Shown: positions 49,418-58,883, numbered from the stretch's first letter. The stretch: 64,000 nt of DNA from Bradyrhizobium arachidis (GCF_024758505.1 NZ_CP077970.1:9193501-9257500); one strand, 5' to 3'. Program-made: numbers and translations. Notes: generated by a model not told the origin, from the sequence alone.

Positions 49418-51321
49418 GAATGCAATTTGCGGCGCGGGCGGCTCGTCGTGGTCGGCTGCGGCGCGACGTTGGTCTCGCTGAACAGCTCGGCGAGCTTGTC
49501 GGTGATGGCGCCGCCGAGTTCTTCCGCGTCCACGATCGTCACCGCGCGGCGATAATAGCGCGTGACGTCATGGCCGATGCCGATCGCGATCAGCTCCACC
49601 GGCGAGCGCGTCTCGATCTCCTCGATGATGTGGCGCAGATGCCGCTCGAGATAGTTGCCGGGATTGACCGACAGCGTGGAATCGTCGACCGGCGCACCGT
49701 CCGAGATCATCATCAGGATCTTGCGCTGTTCGGTGCGGCCGAGCAGACGCTTGTGCGCCCAGTCCAGCGCCTCGCCGTCGATGTTTTCCTTGAGCAGCCC
49801 CTCGCGCATCATCAGGCCGAGATTCTTTCGCGCACGGCGCCAGGGGGCATCCGCCGATTTGTAGATGATGTGGCGGAGGTCGTTGAGACGGCCGGGATTG
49901 GCCGGCTTGCCGGCAGCAAGCCACGCCTCTCGCGACTGCCCACCCTTCCAGGCGCGCGTGGTGAAGCCGAGAATCTCGACCTTGACGCCGCAACGCTCCA
50001 GCGTGCGCGCCAGAATATCGGCGCAGGTCGCCGCGACCGTGATCGGGCGTCCACGCATCGAGCCGGAATTATCGAGCAGCAACGTCACCACGGTGTCGCG
50101 GAACGTCGCCTCCTTCTCGCGCATGAAGGATAGCGGATGGTAGGGATCGGTCACCACGCGCGACAGGCGCGCGGGATCCAGAATGCCTTCTTCGAGGTCG
50201 AACTCCCAGGCGCGGTTCTGCTGCGCCATCAGCCGGCGTTGCAGCCGGTTGGCGAGCCGCGCGACGATGCCTTGCAGATGCGCGAGCTGCTTGTCGAGAT
50301 AGGAGCGCAGGCGCTCGAGCTCGTCATGGTCGCAGAGGTCTTCGGCCGCGATCACCTCGTCGAATTTTGGCGCAAAGGCATGGTACTCGGGGCCACGCGG
50401 CTCGTTGGCGCCGCGCGAATTCGGCCGCGTCGCCTCGCCCGGCGTCTCGTCGTCGCCGAGCTCGCCGTCATCAAACGTGTCTGAGGTCGAGGCCTGCGCG
50501 CTTTCCATCGCGCTGTCGCTCATCTCCTCGGTCGTCGCCTGCGCCTGGTCGGCGCTCATCTCTTGCGCGGCGTCGGAATCGGGCGAGCCTTCGGCACCGG
50601 ACTGGTCGTTCTCGCCGTCGCTGTTTTCGTCCTGATCCTGGTCATCGTCGGAATCGGCGTTGCGTTCGTCGCCGATGTCGAGCGCGGTGAGCAGGTCGTG
50701 CACGGCGTCGCCGAACCTGCCCTGGTCCTCGACCAGGCGATCCAGACGATCGAGCCGCGCGCCGATCTTGTCTTCGAGAATCGGACGCCAGAGATCGACC
50801 ATCTTCTTGGCGGCCGTCGGCGGCGCCATTCCGGTGAGGCGTTCGCGCACCAGCATCGCCAGCGCATCCGAAAGCGGCGCATCGGCGCGGTCGGTGATCT
50901 CGTCGAACTTGCCGCGATGAAAATGGTCGTCGAGCATCGCAGTGAGGTTTTTCGCAACGCCCGCCATGCGGCGCGCGCCGATCGCCTCCACCCTCGCCTG
51001 CTCGACGGCCTCGAACACGCCGCGCGCCTGCGGGTTGCCCGGCATCAGCTTGCGGTGAACTTTTGGATCGTGACACGCGAGTTTGAGCGCGATGGAATCG
51101 GCGTGGCCGCGCACGATCGCAGCATCGCGCTTGGTCATTTTTCGCGCGGGTTCGGGCAGGCGCGCCTTGCCGGGCGCAAGGCCCGGACGCTCGGCGGCAA
51201 AGCTGACGTCGAGCTCGGGCGCCTTCGCGATCGCCTTCAGGCAGGAGGTCACCGCCCGCTTGAACGGCTCGGTGGGCGCTTCCTTGGCTCCACTGCGGAA
51301 TTTGGAATTGGATGTGCTCAT
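49414..51321 (-). CDS. cobT: Cobaltochelatase subunit CobT
   Basis: 635 residues. With CobS and CobN it inserts cobalt into hydrogenobyrinic a,c-diamide in aerobic cobalamin synthesis. The middle is a strongly acidic stretch ([20 protein letters not shown]), and the C-terminus is a von Willebrand A domain with the metal-site motif [20 protein letters not shown]. Start at [10 protein letters not shown] (51321). Overlaps the GNAT gene by four bases. CobN is not in the window. Confidence 0.94.
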   Translation of the reverse strand: MSTSNSKFRSGAKEAPTEPFKRAVTSCLKAIAKAPELDVSFAAERPGLAPGKARLPEPARKMTKRDAAIVRGHADSIALKLACHDPKVHRKLMPGNPQARGVFEAVEQARVEAIGARRMAGVAKNLTAMLDDHFHRGKFDEITDRADAPLSDALAMLVRERLTGMAPPTAAKKMVDLWRPILEDKIGARLDRLDRLVEDQGRFGDAVHDLLTALDIGDERNADSDDDQDQDENSDGENDQSGAEGSPDSDAAQEMSADQAQATTEEMSDSAMESAQASTSDTFDDGELGDDETPGEATRPNSRGANEPRGPEYHAFAPKFDEVIAAEDLCDHDELERLRSYLDKQLAHLQGIVARLANRLQRRLMAQQNRAWEFDLEEGILDPARLSRVVTDPYHPLSFMREKEATFRDTVVTLLLDNSGSMRGRPITVAATCADILARTLERCGVKVEILGFTTRAWKGGQSREAWLAAGKPANPGRLNDLRHIIYKSADAPWRRARKNLGLMMREGLLKENIDGEALDWAHKRLLGRTEQRKILMMISDGAPVDDSTLSVNPGNYLERHLRHIIEEIETRSPVELIAIGIGHDVTRYYRRAVTIVDAEELGGAITDKLAELFSETNVAPQPTTTSRPRRKLHS

Positions 51322-51728
51322 AGCGACTTCGTAAACCAATGGCGCGTCACGCCGCCCGGATAGCCGTCAATGGCGCCGAACTCCTCGTAGCCGCAACCGC
51401 GGTAGAAGCCCGGCGCCTGGAAACTCATCGTGTCGAGATAGGAACGGGTCGCCCCGATCCGTCTCGCTTCGTCCTCGATCGCCGCGATCAGCTTCGTGCC
51501 GTGATCCTTGCCGCGGTATTTCTGCTCGATCCAGAACAGCTGGATGAACAGCACCGTGGTCCAGACTTCACCGACGATTCCGCCGACGATCTTGCCGCGC
51601 TCTTTCAGGGAAATCGCGAGGCGCTTGTACTTCTGCCTCCCCAGCTTCTCGGTGTTGTAACCGATGAGCCCGCCGAGCACGGCTTTCTTGGTTGTCCCAA
51701 TGCTGCGCTCGACGGTGATGGAGGCCAT
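51318..51728 (-). CDS. GNAT family N-acetyltransferase
   Basis: 136 residues with the acetyl-CoA-binding block [20 protein letters not shown] (R/QxxGxG/A-like loop), then [20 protein letters not shown] and [20 protein letters not shown]. Acetyl acceptor unknown. It lies between cobS (18-base gap) and cobT (ATGA overlap), so it must be made together with the cobaltochelatase. Confidence 0.87.
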   Translation of the reverse strand: MASITVERSIGTTKKAVLGGLIGYNTEKLGRQKYKRLAISLKERGKIVGGIVGEVWTTVLFIQLFWIEQKYRGKDHGTKLIAAIEDEARRIGATRSYLDTMSFQAPGFYRGCGYEEFGAIDGYPGGVTRHWFTKSL

Positions 51729-51746
51729 TTCTTCAATTACTTGGTT

Positions 51747-52745
51747 CTAGCTGAGCGCCACGTTGACCGCCGATTCCGGCAGCTCTGCATTGAAGCAGCG
51801 CTGATAGAACTCGGCGACCAGGGGACGCTCGAGCTCGTCGCACTTGTTGAGGAAGGTGACGCGGAAGGCAAAACCGATATCGCCAAAAATGTCGGAGTTT
51901 TCCGCCCAGGTGATCACCGTGCGCGGGCTCATCACCGTCGACAGATCGCCATTGGCGAAGGCGTTGCGGGTGAGATCGGCAAGGCGCACCATCTTGTTGA
52001 CGATGTCGCGGCCTTCCTGGGTGCGATAGTGCTTGGCCTTCGCCAGCACGATCTCCACTTCCTCGTCATGGCCGAGATAGTTGAGCGTGGTGACGATCGA
52101 CCAGCGGTCCATCTGGCCCTGGTTGATCTGCTGGGTGCCGTGATAGAGGCCCGAGGTGTCGCCGAGGCCGACCGTGTTGGCGGTCGAAAACAGGCGGAAG
52201 GCCGGATGCGGCTTGATCACCTTGTTCTGGTCGAGCAGCGTCAGGCGGCCCGACACTTCCAGCACGCGCTGGATCACGAACATCACGTCCGGGCGGCCGG
52301 CGTCATATTCGTCGAACACCAGCGCGACGTTGTGCTGAAGCGCCCAGGGCAAGATACCGTCGCGGAATTCGGTGACCTGCTTGCCGTCCTTGACCACGAT
52401 CGAGTCCTTGCCGACGAGGTCGATACGGCTGATGTGGCTGTCGAGGTTGACGCGCACGCAGGGCCAGTTCAGCCGTGCGGCGACCTGCTCGATATGGGTC
52501 GATTTGCCGGTGCCGTGATAGCCGGTGACCATGACGCGGCGGTTCTTGGCAAAGCCTGCGAGAATGGCGAGCGTGGTGGCGCGGTCGAAGCGGTAATCGG
52601 CATCGACTTCGGGCACGTGAGGATCGACCTCGGAATAGGCCGGCACTTCGAGGTCGCTGTCGATCCCAAAGACCTGGCGCACCGACACCTTCATGTCGGG
52701 CATTCCGTTGACTTCCTCAACTTTGGACAGGGCGGCGGTCGTCAT
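51747..52745 (-). CDS. cobS: Cobaltochelatase subunit CobS
   Basis: 332-residue AAA+ ATPase, motor of the cobaltochelatase. Walker [18 protein letters not shown], Walker [21 protein letters not shown], sensor region [25 protein letters not shown] before the ATG. The N-terminal [18 protein letters not shown] is typical of alphaproteobacterial CobS. Works with CobT and CobN. Confidence 0.95.
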   Translation of the reverse strand: MTTAALSKVEEVNGMPDMKVSVRQVFGIDSDLEVPAYSEVDPHVPEVDADYRFDRATTLAILAGFAKNRRVMVTGYHGTGKSTHIEQVAARLNWPCVRVNLDSHISRIDLVGKDSIVVKDGKQVTEFRDGILPWALQHNVALVFDEYDAGRPDVMFVIQRVLEVSGRLTLLDQNKVIKPHPAFRLFSTANTVGLGDTSGLYHGTQQINQGQMDRWSIVTTLNYLGHDEEVEIVLAKAKHYRTQEGRDIVNKMVRLADLTRNAFANGDLSTVMSPRTVITWAENSDIFGDIGFAFRVTFLNKCDELERPLVAEFYQRCFNAELPESAVNVALS

Positions 52746-53138
52746 TCATCCTCCGAGGTCCCGGGCGGTCCCGAAACCGGTTATTCGCACGTTGGCTGCG
52801 GCTGGGTGCTGTAGCGAACGTATCAGAGACCATGGACGGGCAGAAGCCCGCGCGCAAATCAAAGTTCCATTGTCTTATCATTGAGATAGGCAAGGAACGC
52901 GATTTTGGGAAGGCTGCCCTGCGAATCACGCCCAAATTTTGCGTTTCTAGAGGCGCACTGCCGCCGGTCCGGGGCACTTTCGCCCCCTTGCCCGACTTAT
53001 GTAAGGTCCGGCTGCCGTCATTCCGGGGCGGCTCGAAGAGCCGAACCCGGAATCTCGAGATTCCGGGTTCACGCTCCAGGCCGCGCTTTGCGCGGCCCCC
53101 GTCGCGCGCCCCGGAATGACAGTGCATGTGGAGACAAC
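52746..53138. other. 393-bp divergent intergenic region, cobS / dedA
   Basis: Contains the repeat at 53017-53120. The remainder, about 270 bases next to cobS, shows no cobalamin-riboswitch-like structure or other recognised element. Confidence 0.5.
53017..53120. repeat. Dispersed palindromic repeat, 'GTCATTCCGGGGCG' class
   Basis: GTCATTCCGGGGCGGCTCGA at left, CGCGCCCCGGAATGAC at right; CGGAATCTCGAGATTCCGG forms a perfect inner palindrome. It ends 18 bases before the dedA-like GTG start, so it is transcribed as leader or carries the promoter. Confidence 0.8.
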
Positions 53139-53795
53139 GTGACGTCATTCCTCGATCCCTTCATCGCGTTCGTCTCGGCCCATGCCTGGCTGGCCTACCT
53201 GACCCTGTTCCTGGCGGCACTGCTGGAAGCCGTTCCGGTGGTCGGGTCCGTCGTGCCCGGCTCGACCATCATTTTGGCGCTGAGTGCGCTGATTCCGGGC
53301 GGGGAGTTGAAGCTGCAGTGGGTGCTGCTTGCGGCTGCATTCGGCGCGGTGGTCGGTGACGGCTCGGCCTATTGGGTCGGGCACCGCCGGCAGCGCGAGA
53401 TCCTCAACACCTGGCCACTGACCAACTATCCGCGCGTCGTCGAGGAGAGCGAGACGTTCTTCCAGCGTTTTGGCACCTGGGCAGTGTTCTTCGCCCGCTT
53501 CGTGCCGCCGATCCGCGCCTTCGTGCCGGTTACGGCCGGTGCGCTCGGGATGCAGCCCGCACGATTCTACGCGGTCAACATTCCCGCGATTTTGCTCTGG
53601 GCGCCCGCGCATGTGCTGCCGGGCGTGCTGGCGGTGTCGGCCCTGCACGAATATGCCGGCCTGCCGCACCATGAGCATGTGGGAAAGCATCTCTGGATGT
53701 TCGCGGTGGCCGGGATCGCGATCATTTTGGGGCTCGCGATCTGGACCGTTCGGCGGAGGCACGGCAGCAAGACGCCGGCGAAGACGGCGGCTTAG
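53139..53795 (+). CDS. DedA family (SNARE-associated / VTT domain) membrane protein
   Basis: 218 residues, GTG start behind GGAGACAAC. VTT-domain features: AALLEAVPVVGSVVPGSTII (E...PxPGE-like re-entrant loop), FGAVVGDGSAYWVGHRRQRE, the R-rich FFQRFGTWAVFFARFVPPIR and AFVPVTAGALGMQPARFYAV. Family members move undecaprenyl phosphate or other lipids between leaflets. Inner membrane. Confidence 0.88.
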   Translation: MTSFLDPFIAFVSAHAWLAYLTLFLAALLEAVPVVGSVVPGSTIILALSALIPGGELKLQWVLLAAAFGAVVGDGSAYWVGHRRQREILNTWPLTNYPRVVEESETFFQRFGTWAVFFARFVPPIRAFVPVTAGALGMQPARFYAVNIPAILLWAPAHVLPGVLAVSALHEYAGLPHHEHVGKHLWMFAVAGIAIILGLAIWTVRRRHGSKTPAKTAA

Positions 53796-53825
53796 GCCAA
53801 GCCGACAATCGTAGCGATCTTTCTT

Positions 53826-53848
53826 ACCCTCCCCCTCCAGGGGAGGGT
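53826..53848. repeat. Fragment of the 'ACCCTCCCC' dispersed repeat
   Basis: ACCCTCCCCCTCCAGGGGAG followed by GGT, a single hairpin arm pair between the convergent dedA and HTH-citrate-synthase genes. Confidence 0.6.
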
Positions 53849-53864
53849 GGCAGCTCGTTTGCGT

Positions 53865-55094
53865 TTAGGTCTTCGACTCCGGCACAACCACCCTGCGTCC
53901 CGGCGCCGGCCCGACATAACGCGCGCGCGGGCGGATCAGCTTGCCGAAGGCCAACTGCTCGCTGGCATGCGCGATCCAGCCGACGCTGCGCGACATCGCA
54001 AACAAAGCGAGCTCGCTGCCGGGCGGAAACCGCAGCGCGTGCACGAGGACGGCGAGCGCGTAGTCGATATTGACGAGCTCGCCGGTCGCCTCCGCGATTC
54101 TAGCGGGCACTTCCGTGGTGAATTTGCGCGGCGCCCCGGCGCGGGCGAGCGCACGCAGCAGCGACTGCGCGCGGGGATCGCCGCGCTTGTAGACGCCGTG
54201 TCCAAAACCGGCAAAGCGCTCGCCGAGCGCGACGCGCTCGCGCACCATCGGCTCGACGTCGCGATCGACAAGCGTTTTGACGAGCTGTGAAGCCAGCACG
54301 CCGGCGCCGCCATGTTTTGGGCCCTTCAGCGCGGCGAGGCCGGCGATGACGGCGTCATACAGATTGAGACCGGTCGAGGCGGCGCAGCGCGCGGTGAAGG
54401 TGGAAGCATTGAGTTCGTGATCGGCGAGCAGCACCAGCGCACGGCGAACGAGATCCGGAGCATGCTTGTTGTCGGGTGCCCAGGCCCTTGCGATCTGCTG
54501 ATGCAGCGGCTCGGCCGACGGCTCGGCATTGAGCATGGTGGCGACCAGCAGCCGGACGATGCGGGCGCCAACCAGCGCCCGGCCATCGGGCGCGCGGGTG
54601 AAGGCGCGGGGATCGGCGCTGGACGCGAGCGCGAGAACGGCGATGGCGCGATCGATCGGCGCAGCACGCCGCGCGGCTTGCGCGATCGCGCGCATCTCGT
54701 CGGAAACGTGCGGGCAGTTGTCCGGCGCAAAGGGATCGACGCCGGAGACGTCCCACAGCAGCGTCGCCGTGTGCTCCAGCGTGTCGCTTTCGGAGAGGTC
54801 GACGCAGTTCACGCCGCGATAGATCGGCCCGTCCTCGGTGATGGTCGCGATCTCCGTATCCATCACCGGCAGGTCGGCATCGAAACTGCGCAATCCTCGC
54901 GGCTCCGGTGTCGGGGCGCGGCGATCCTTCAGGTTGCGGACGTCCTCGGCGCGGTAGCGATTCTTGCGCGAATCCGCCGTCGGCTCGGAGCGGATCAGGC
55001 CGCGACTGACATAGGCGTAGAGGGTCGCCGGTGAGATCGCGAGTTCCGCGGCAGCTTCACGGGCCGAGAGGTAGAGCTCCGGAGAATTTTTCAT
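53865..55094 (-). CDS. Citrate synthase family protein with N-terminal helix-turn-helix
   Basis: 409 residues. Residues about 8-50 form a MerR/excisionase-type HTH (YLSAREAAAELAISPATLYA, then YVSRGLIRSEPTADSRKNRY), a linker follows, and from about 90 a citrate synthase fold: His in ADHELNASTF (about 226), GPKHGGAG (His about 261), GFGHGVYKRGDPRA (His about 299) and NIDYALAVL (Asp about 344). Core catalytic residues thus look present. It may condense an acyl-CoA with oxaloacetate, sense such ligands as a regulator, or both. Divergent from a second citrate-synthase-like gene across 76 bases carrying TTGAT/ATCAA sites. Confidence 0.88.
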   Translation of the reverse strand: MKNSPELYLSAREAAAELAISPATLYAYVSRGLIRSEPTADSRKNRYRAEDVRNLKDRRAPTPEPRGLRSFDADLPVMDTEIATITEDGPIYRGVNCVDLSESDTLEHTATLLWDVSGVDPFAPDNCPHVSDEMRAIAQAARRAAPIDRAIAVLALASSADPRAFTRAPDGRALVGARIVRLLVATMLNAEPSAEPLHQQIARAWAPDNKHAPDLVRRALVLLADHELNASTFTARCAASTGLNLYDAVIAGLAALKGPKHGGAGVLASQLVKTLVDRDVEPMVRERVALGERFAGFGHGVYKRGDPRAQSLLRALARAGAPRKFTTEVPARIAEATGELVNIDYALAVLVHALRFPPGSELALFAMSRSVGWIAHASEQLAFGKLIRPRARYVGPAPGRRVVVPESKT

Positions 55095-55095
55095 A

Positions 55096-55124
55096 TTGAT
55101 TTATGTAATCAAGATTGATCAATC
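55096..55124. promoter_or_regulatory. Clustered TTGAT/ATCAA palindromes between the two citrate-synthase-like genes
   Basis: TTGATTTATGTAATCAA (six-base arms, five-base centre) followed directly by the perfect palindrome GATTGATCAATC. It begins one base before the ATG of the minus-strand gene and ends 46 bases before the plus-strand ATG. Probable operator; the HTH of the adjacent fusion protein is a candidate binder. The half-site spacing does not fit FixK/FNR boxes. Confidence 0.55.
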
Positions 55125-55170
55125 TGTCGAGAGGCCCGACCTTTCCCGCATTGCGAAAGGAGAACGGGCC

Positions 55171-56265
55171 ATGAATATCCAACTCACCAAAAGCCAGATC
55201 GGGCTGGACGGCGTTCCCGCGGCCGAAACCGTGCTGAGCCATGTCGATGGCGAGCGCGGCGAACTGATCATCGCCGGCGAGCATGTCGGCCGTCTCGTTG
55301 CCGAATCGAGTTTCGAGGGAGTGACCGCGCGTCTGTGGAACGGCGCGATGGGGAGCAAGCTGACTGAGGCCAATGTGCGGGCGAGCCTCGGCGAAGCCCG
55401 CGCACGCGCTTTTGCCCGGCTGCCCGATCTCTTGCCGGCGACGCGTGGCATGGGGATCGTCGACGGGTTTCGCGCGGCGGTCGCAGGCCTTCGCGCCGAG
55501 CACGGGCTCGACCACGAGGCGACCATTGTGGGCGCCTTTCCAGTGATCGCGGGCGCGCTGGTGCGCCGGGCCAAGGGCGAGCATCCGGTCACGCCCGACC
55601 CGAGCGTGAGCCATGCCGCCGACACGCTGCGTATGCTGCATGGCCGCGAGCCCGCCGCGCGCGAGGTCACCGCGTTAGATGCCTATCTCGTCACCGTCTG
55701 CGACCACGGCATGAACGCTTCGACTTTTGCCACACGCGTGGTGGCGTCCACTCACGCAGACCTCTTCGCCGCCGTCACCGCCGGCTATTGCGCGCTGACG
55801 GGGCCGCTGCATGGCGGCGCGCCGGAGCCGGTGCTGGAAATGCTCGATGCGATCGGGTCGCGCGAGCGCATCAAGCCCTGGGTGGATGCAGCGCTGGCCC
55901 GTGGCGAGCGGATGATGGGATTTGGTCACCGCGTCTATCGCGTGCGCGACCCGCGCGCCGACGTGCTGAAGACCGCGATCGAGGCACTCGCCTCCAACGG
56001 CGCCGACCTGCCCTTCGCCGGCGAGGTCGAGGCCTATATCCGCGAGGCCCTACGGAAGAAGAATCCGGACCGGCCGCTGGAGACCAATGTCGAGTTCTTC
56101 ACCGCGATCCTGCTCGACGCACTCGCAATTCCGCGGCAGGCTTTTACGCCGATCTTCGCCGTCGCGCGCGTCGCGGGGTGGACCGCGCACGCGCTCGAGC
56201 ATCGGCGCACGGGACGGCTGATCCGGCCGAGCTCGTCGTATGTCGGGGCGATGCCGAAGGGGTGA
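55171..56265 (+). CDS. Citrate synthase / methylcitrate synthase family protein
   Basis: 364 residues, ATG behind AAAGGAGAACGG. N-terminal GLDGVPAAETVLSHVDGERG is usual for the family. Active-site segments: CDHGMNASTF (His about 179), GPLHGGAPEPV (His about 214), GFGHRVYRVRDPRA (His about 253) and TNVEFFTAIL, where Glu (about 308) stands at the place usually held by the catalytic Asp. No TCA or methylcitrate-cycle gene is next to it. It may act as a pair with the divergent HTH fusion. Confidence 0.87.
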   Translation: MNIQLTKSQIGLDGVPAAETVLSHVDGERGELIIAGEHVGRLVAESSFEGVTARLWNGAMGSKLTEANVRASLGEARARAFARLPDLLPATRGMGIVDGFRAAVAGLRAEHGLDHEATIVGAFPVIAGALVRRAKGEHPVTPDPSVSHAADTLRMLHGREPAAREVTALDAYLVTVCDHGMNASTFATRVVASTHADLFAAVTAGYCALTGPLHGGAPEPVLEMLDAIGSRERIKPWVDAALARGERMMGFGHRVYRVRDPRADVLKTAIEALASNGADLPFAGEVEAYIREALRKKNPDRPLETNVEFFTAILLDALAIPRQAFTPIFAVARVAGWTAHALEHRRTGRLIRPSSSYVGAMPKG

Positions 56266-56276
56266 GGGTAGGATTT

Positions 56277-56393
56277 CGTAGGGTGGGTTAGCCGAAGGCG
56301 TAACCCACCACTTCTGTCACCGCGGAGACTAAAGAGGTGGGTTACGCCTCGCGGACCGCGCTTCGCGCATCCGCAAGGCTAACCCACCCTACG
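56277..56393. repeat. Dispersed palindromic repeat ('GTGGGTTACGCC' class), full copy
   Basis: CGTAGGGTGGGTTAGCCGAA at left, GGCTAACCCACCCTACG at right; AGAGGTGGGTTACGCCTCGC pairs with the inner left arm GGCGTAACCCACCACTT. Between convergent genes ending at 56265 and 56416. Confidence 0.82.
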
Positions 56394-56415
56394 CACCTGC
56401 CGTGACGCGAGAGGC

Positions 56416-57051
56416 TCACGCCTCCCGCACCACTGTCTTCAAATAGTTATACGCCTTGATGATCTCGATCAGGCGGTCTTCGGTCGAGCGGTCGCCGCCA
56501 TTGGCGTCGGGGTGGTGCTGCTTGACCAGCGCCTTGTACTTGGTCTTGACGTCGGCAAGCGTGACGTCGGGGCCGAGGCCCATGACCTGAAGCGCCTTGC
56601 GCTCGGCGTTCATCACCTTGCGCGTCTCGGCCTTGGGCTGGGCGTCCGGGCCCTTCCGCCAGCTCGCGCGGCCGTTGATCTCCGAGAACATGCTGAAGGG
56701 ATCGAAGGCGCCGTCGATCTCGGCCTCCGTTCCCTTCTTGACGCCGCCATTGGCGCCCATCTTCCAGGTCGGACGATGGCCGGTGAGCGCGTCCTTCTGG
56801 TAGCGCGCCACGGCCTCCGCGTTCATCCCGGAGAAGAAATTGTAGGACTGATTGTACTCGCGCACGTGGTCGAGACAGAAGTGCCAGTACTCGCGCGAAT
56901 TCTCGCGCCCCTTCGGCGCGCGGTGCGCGCCCTTGTTCTGACAACCGGCCCACTCGCAATTGGCCACGGTCTCGCGCGGCTTCGCTTCCGGCTTCGCCTT
57001 GGTCGGCTTCACGCGGATGGAGTCGAAGAATTTGTTGGTGTCGATCGGCAT
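56416..57051 (-). CDS. J-domain protein with N-terminal Cys/His cluster
   Basis: 211 residues. The J domain is at the C-terminus (about 150-208): ALQVMGLGPDVTLADVKTKY, the HPD motif in VKQHHPDANGGDRSTE and IIKAYNYLKTVV. The N-terminal half has NCEWAGCQNKGAHRAPKG and YWHFCLDHVREYNQSYNFF, a CxxxxC...H...CxxH arrangement suggesting bound zinc, and an FF-x-GM motif. An alphaproteobacterial DnaJ-like protein that should stimulate an Hsp70; client unknown. Divergent from bolA. Confidence 0.88.
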   Translation of the reverse strand: MPIDTNKFFDSIRVKPTKAKPEAKPRETVANCEWAGCQNKGAHRAPKGRENSREYWHFCLDHVREYNQSYNFFSGMNAEAVARYQKDALTGHRPTWKMGANGGVKKGTEAEIDGAFDPFSMFSEINGRASWRKGPDAQPKAETRKVMNAERKALQVMGLGPDVTLADVKTKYKALVKQHHPDANGGDRSTEDRLIEIIKAYNYLKTVVREA

Positions 57052-57178
57052 GACAGACTTTGACTACGCAATGCAAAAACCTTCAAGTCTTGACATTGCA
57101 ATTAGGACGAAACCCATAGCCGAAACTTCGGCGCCTTATGGCATTGACGGAACGCGCACGCACACTTTAATGGCAAAC

Positions 57179-57448
57179 ATGGCCATGACCGACACTATCA
57201 GCAACAAGTTGCGCGAAGCTTTCACGCCGGAAAGCCTGCGGGTGATCGACGAGTCACATTTGCATGAAGGCCACGCCGGGCACCGGCCGAGCGGCGAGAC
57301 GCATTTCCGGGTTTATATTGTGTCTGACGCCTTCAAAGGGAAGGGCCGGGTCGAGCGCCACCGCATGATAAATGCGCTACTTTCCGCGGAACTCCAGGGC
57401 AGCGTGCACGCGCTGGCAATCCACGCGCAGGCGCCGGGAGAAGGGTAG
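57179..57448 (+). CDS. bolA: BolA family protein
   Basis: 89 residues from MAMTDTISNKLREAF (ATGs at 57170 and 57185 are alternatives; none has a strong ribosome binding site). Family core: ESLRVIDESHLHEGHAG, GETHFRVYIVSDAFKGKGRV and ERHRMINALLSAELQGSVHA, with the His/Cys-type cluster-binding residues shown by the conserved HRM...H. BolA proteins partner monothiol glutaredoxins in Fe-S trafficking. Confidence 0.88.
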   Translation: MAMTDTISNKLREAFTPESLRVIDESHLHEGHAGHRPSGETHFRVYIVSDAFKGKGRVERHRMINALLSAELQGSVHALAIHAQAPGEG

Positions 57449-57452
57449 CTCC

Positions 57453-57530
57453 GTCATTCCGGGGCGATGCAAAGCATCGAACCCGGAATCTCGAGATTCC
57501 GGGTTCGCCCTACGGGCGCCCCGGAATGAC
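57453..57530. repeat. Dispersed palindromic repeat, 'GTCATTCCGGGGCG' class
   Basis: Compact 78-bp hairpin: GTCATTCCGGGGCGATGC / GGCGCCCCGGAATGAC with the inner palindrome CCGGAATCTCGAGATTCCGG. Between convergent bolA and CorC-type genes. Confidence 0.82.
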
Positions 57531-57548
57531 GATGCGAGTGCTTGAAGA

Positions 57549-58856
57549 TCAAAACGACGTCCCGGCCCGTCGCGGCTTGGCTTCCTCGACCTCGGCTTCG
57601 CGCGGCACCGGTGAAATACGGAGCGCGGTGATGCGGTTGCGCTCGCGGCGGAGCACGCGGAATCGGAAGCCGTGGAAGGTAAAGCTCTGGCCGCGGTCGG
57701 GGATCGAGCGCGCCTCGTGAATGACGAGGCCCGCGACCGTCGTTGCCTCTTCGTCGGGCAGATTCCAGTCCATGGCGCGGTTGAGGTCGCGGATCGGCAC
57801 CGAGCCATCGACCACCACGGAGCCGTCGGGCTGGGCGCGGACGCCCGCGACCACCACGTCATGCTCGTCGGAGATGTCGCCGACGATCTCCTCCAAAATG
57901 TCTTCCAGCGTCACAAGACCTTCAACCTCGCCATACTCGTCGACGACGAGCGCAAAATGGGTCTTCCGGCGGCGGAACGCCTTGAGCTGCTCGGAGACGG
58001 GCCGCATCTCCGGCACGAACCAAGGCGGCAGCGCGATGGTCGAGACGTCGATGCGCGAGGTATCACCGTCGGAGGCCCGGATCGCGCGCAAAAGGTCTTT
58101 TGCGTGCAGCACGCCGATGATGTTCTCCGGCTTCTCGCGCCAGAGCGGAATGCGGGTGTATTCGGTGGCAAGCACCTCGCGCACCAGATCTTCCGCGGGC
58201 AGATCGGCATTGATCATGACCATCTCGGTGCGATGGATCATCACGTCGGAGACCTGGAGCTCGCGCAGGTCGAGCAGGCCGCCGAGCATGTCGCGGTCGT
58301 GCTTCTCGACCTTGCCCTCGTGGTGCAACAGATCGACTGCACCGCGCAGGCGCTCGGTCGGCGACAGGATCGCCTGGTGCTCGCCGATCGCGATGCCGAA
58401 CAGCCGCATCAGCACGCGCACGATGTTCTCGACGATCGACAGCAGCGGGCCGAGGATGAACACGGTGAGCCGCATCGGCCGCGCCACGGCGAGCGCAATG
58501 CGATCCGGCGCATTGATCGCGATGGTTTTTGGCAGCACCTCCGCAAAAATCACGACCAGCGCGGTCATCACGCCGGTGGCGTAGAGCACGCCGACTTCGC
58601 CGAACCAGGTGGTGAAAATCCCGGTCGCGATCGCGGACGCACCGATATTGGCGATGTTGTTGCCGAGCAGCAGCGCGCCGATCAGCCGCTCGCGGTTCTC
58701 GATCAGGATGGAGACGACGATAGCCTCGCGGTTACCCTGCTTGGACAGCCGCAGCATGCTGGCGCGCGAGGCGCCGGTCAGCGCGGTCTCGCTCGCGGCG
58801 AAGAATCCCGAGACCAGGAGGCAGAAGACGACGATGGAGAGTCCGAGCCAGTCCAT
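57549..58856 (-). CDS. Hemolysin C / CorC (CNNM) family transporter protein
   Basis: 435 residues. N-terminal DUF21 membrane domain of three or four segments (LGLSIVVFCLLVSGFFAASE and TALTGASRASMLRLSKQGNR), two CBS modules in the middle (SDVMIHRTEMVMINADLPAE; LHAKDLLRAIRASDGDTSRI; LVVDEYGEVEGLVTLEDILE) and a C-terminal transporter-associated domain (EATTVAGLVIHEARSIPDRG; FTFHGFRFRVLRRERNRITA). Relatives take part in Mg2+/Co2+ export. Follows aroB by 27 bases; the aroK-aroB-corC order is common in alphaproteobacteria. Confidence 0.9.
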   Translation of the reverse strand: MDWLGLSIVVFCLLVSGFFAASETALTGASRASMLRLSKQGNREAIVVSILIENRERLIGALLLGNNIANIGASAIATGIFTTWFGEVGVLYATGVMTALVVIFAEVLPKTIAINAPDRIALAVARPMRLTVFILGPLLSIVENIVRVLMRLFGIAIGEHQAILSPTERLRGAVDLLHHEGKVEKHDRDMLGGLLDLRELQVSDVMIHRTEMVMINADLPAEDLVREVLATEYTRIPLWREKPENIIGVLHAKDLLRAIRASDGDTSRIDVSTIALPPWFVPEMRPVSEQLKAFRRRKTHFALVVDEYGEVEGLVTLEDILEEIVGDISDEHDVVVAGVRAQPDGSVVVDGSVPIRDLNRAMDWNLPDEEATTVAGLVIHEARSIPDRGQSFTFHGFRFRVLRRERNRITALRISPVPREAEVEEAKPRRAGTSF

Positions 58857-58883
58857 GCACCCAACCGCCGGTTCAGCCGCACA

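Noticed and set aside
55096..55112. TTGAT...ATCAA as an FNR/FixK box
   Set aside because: The half-sites are seven bases apart, where FNR/FixK boxes have four; treated as a different operator.
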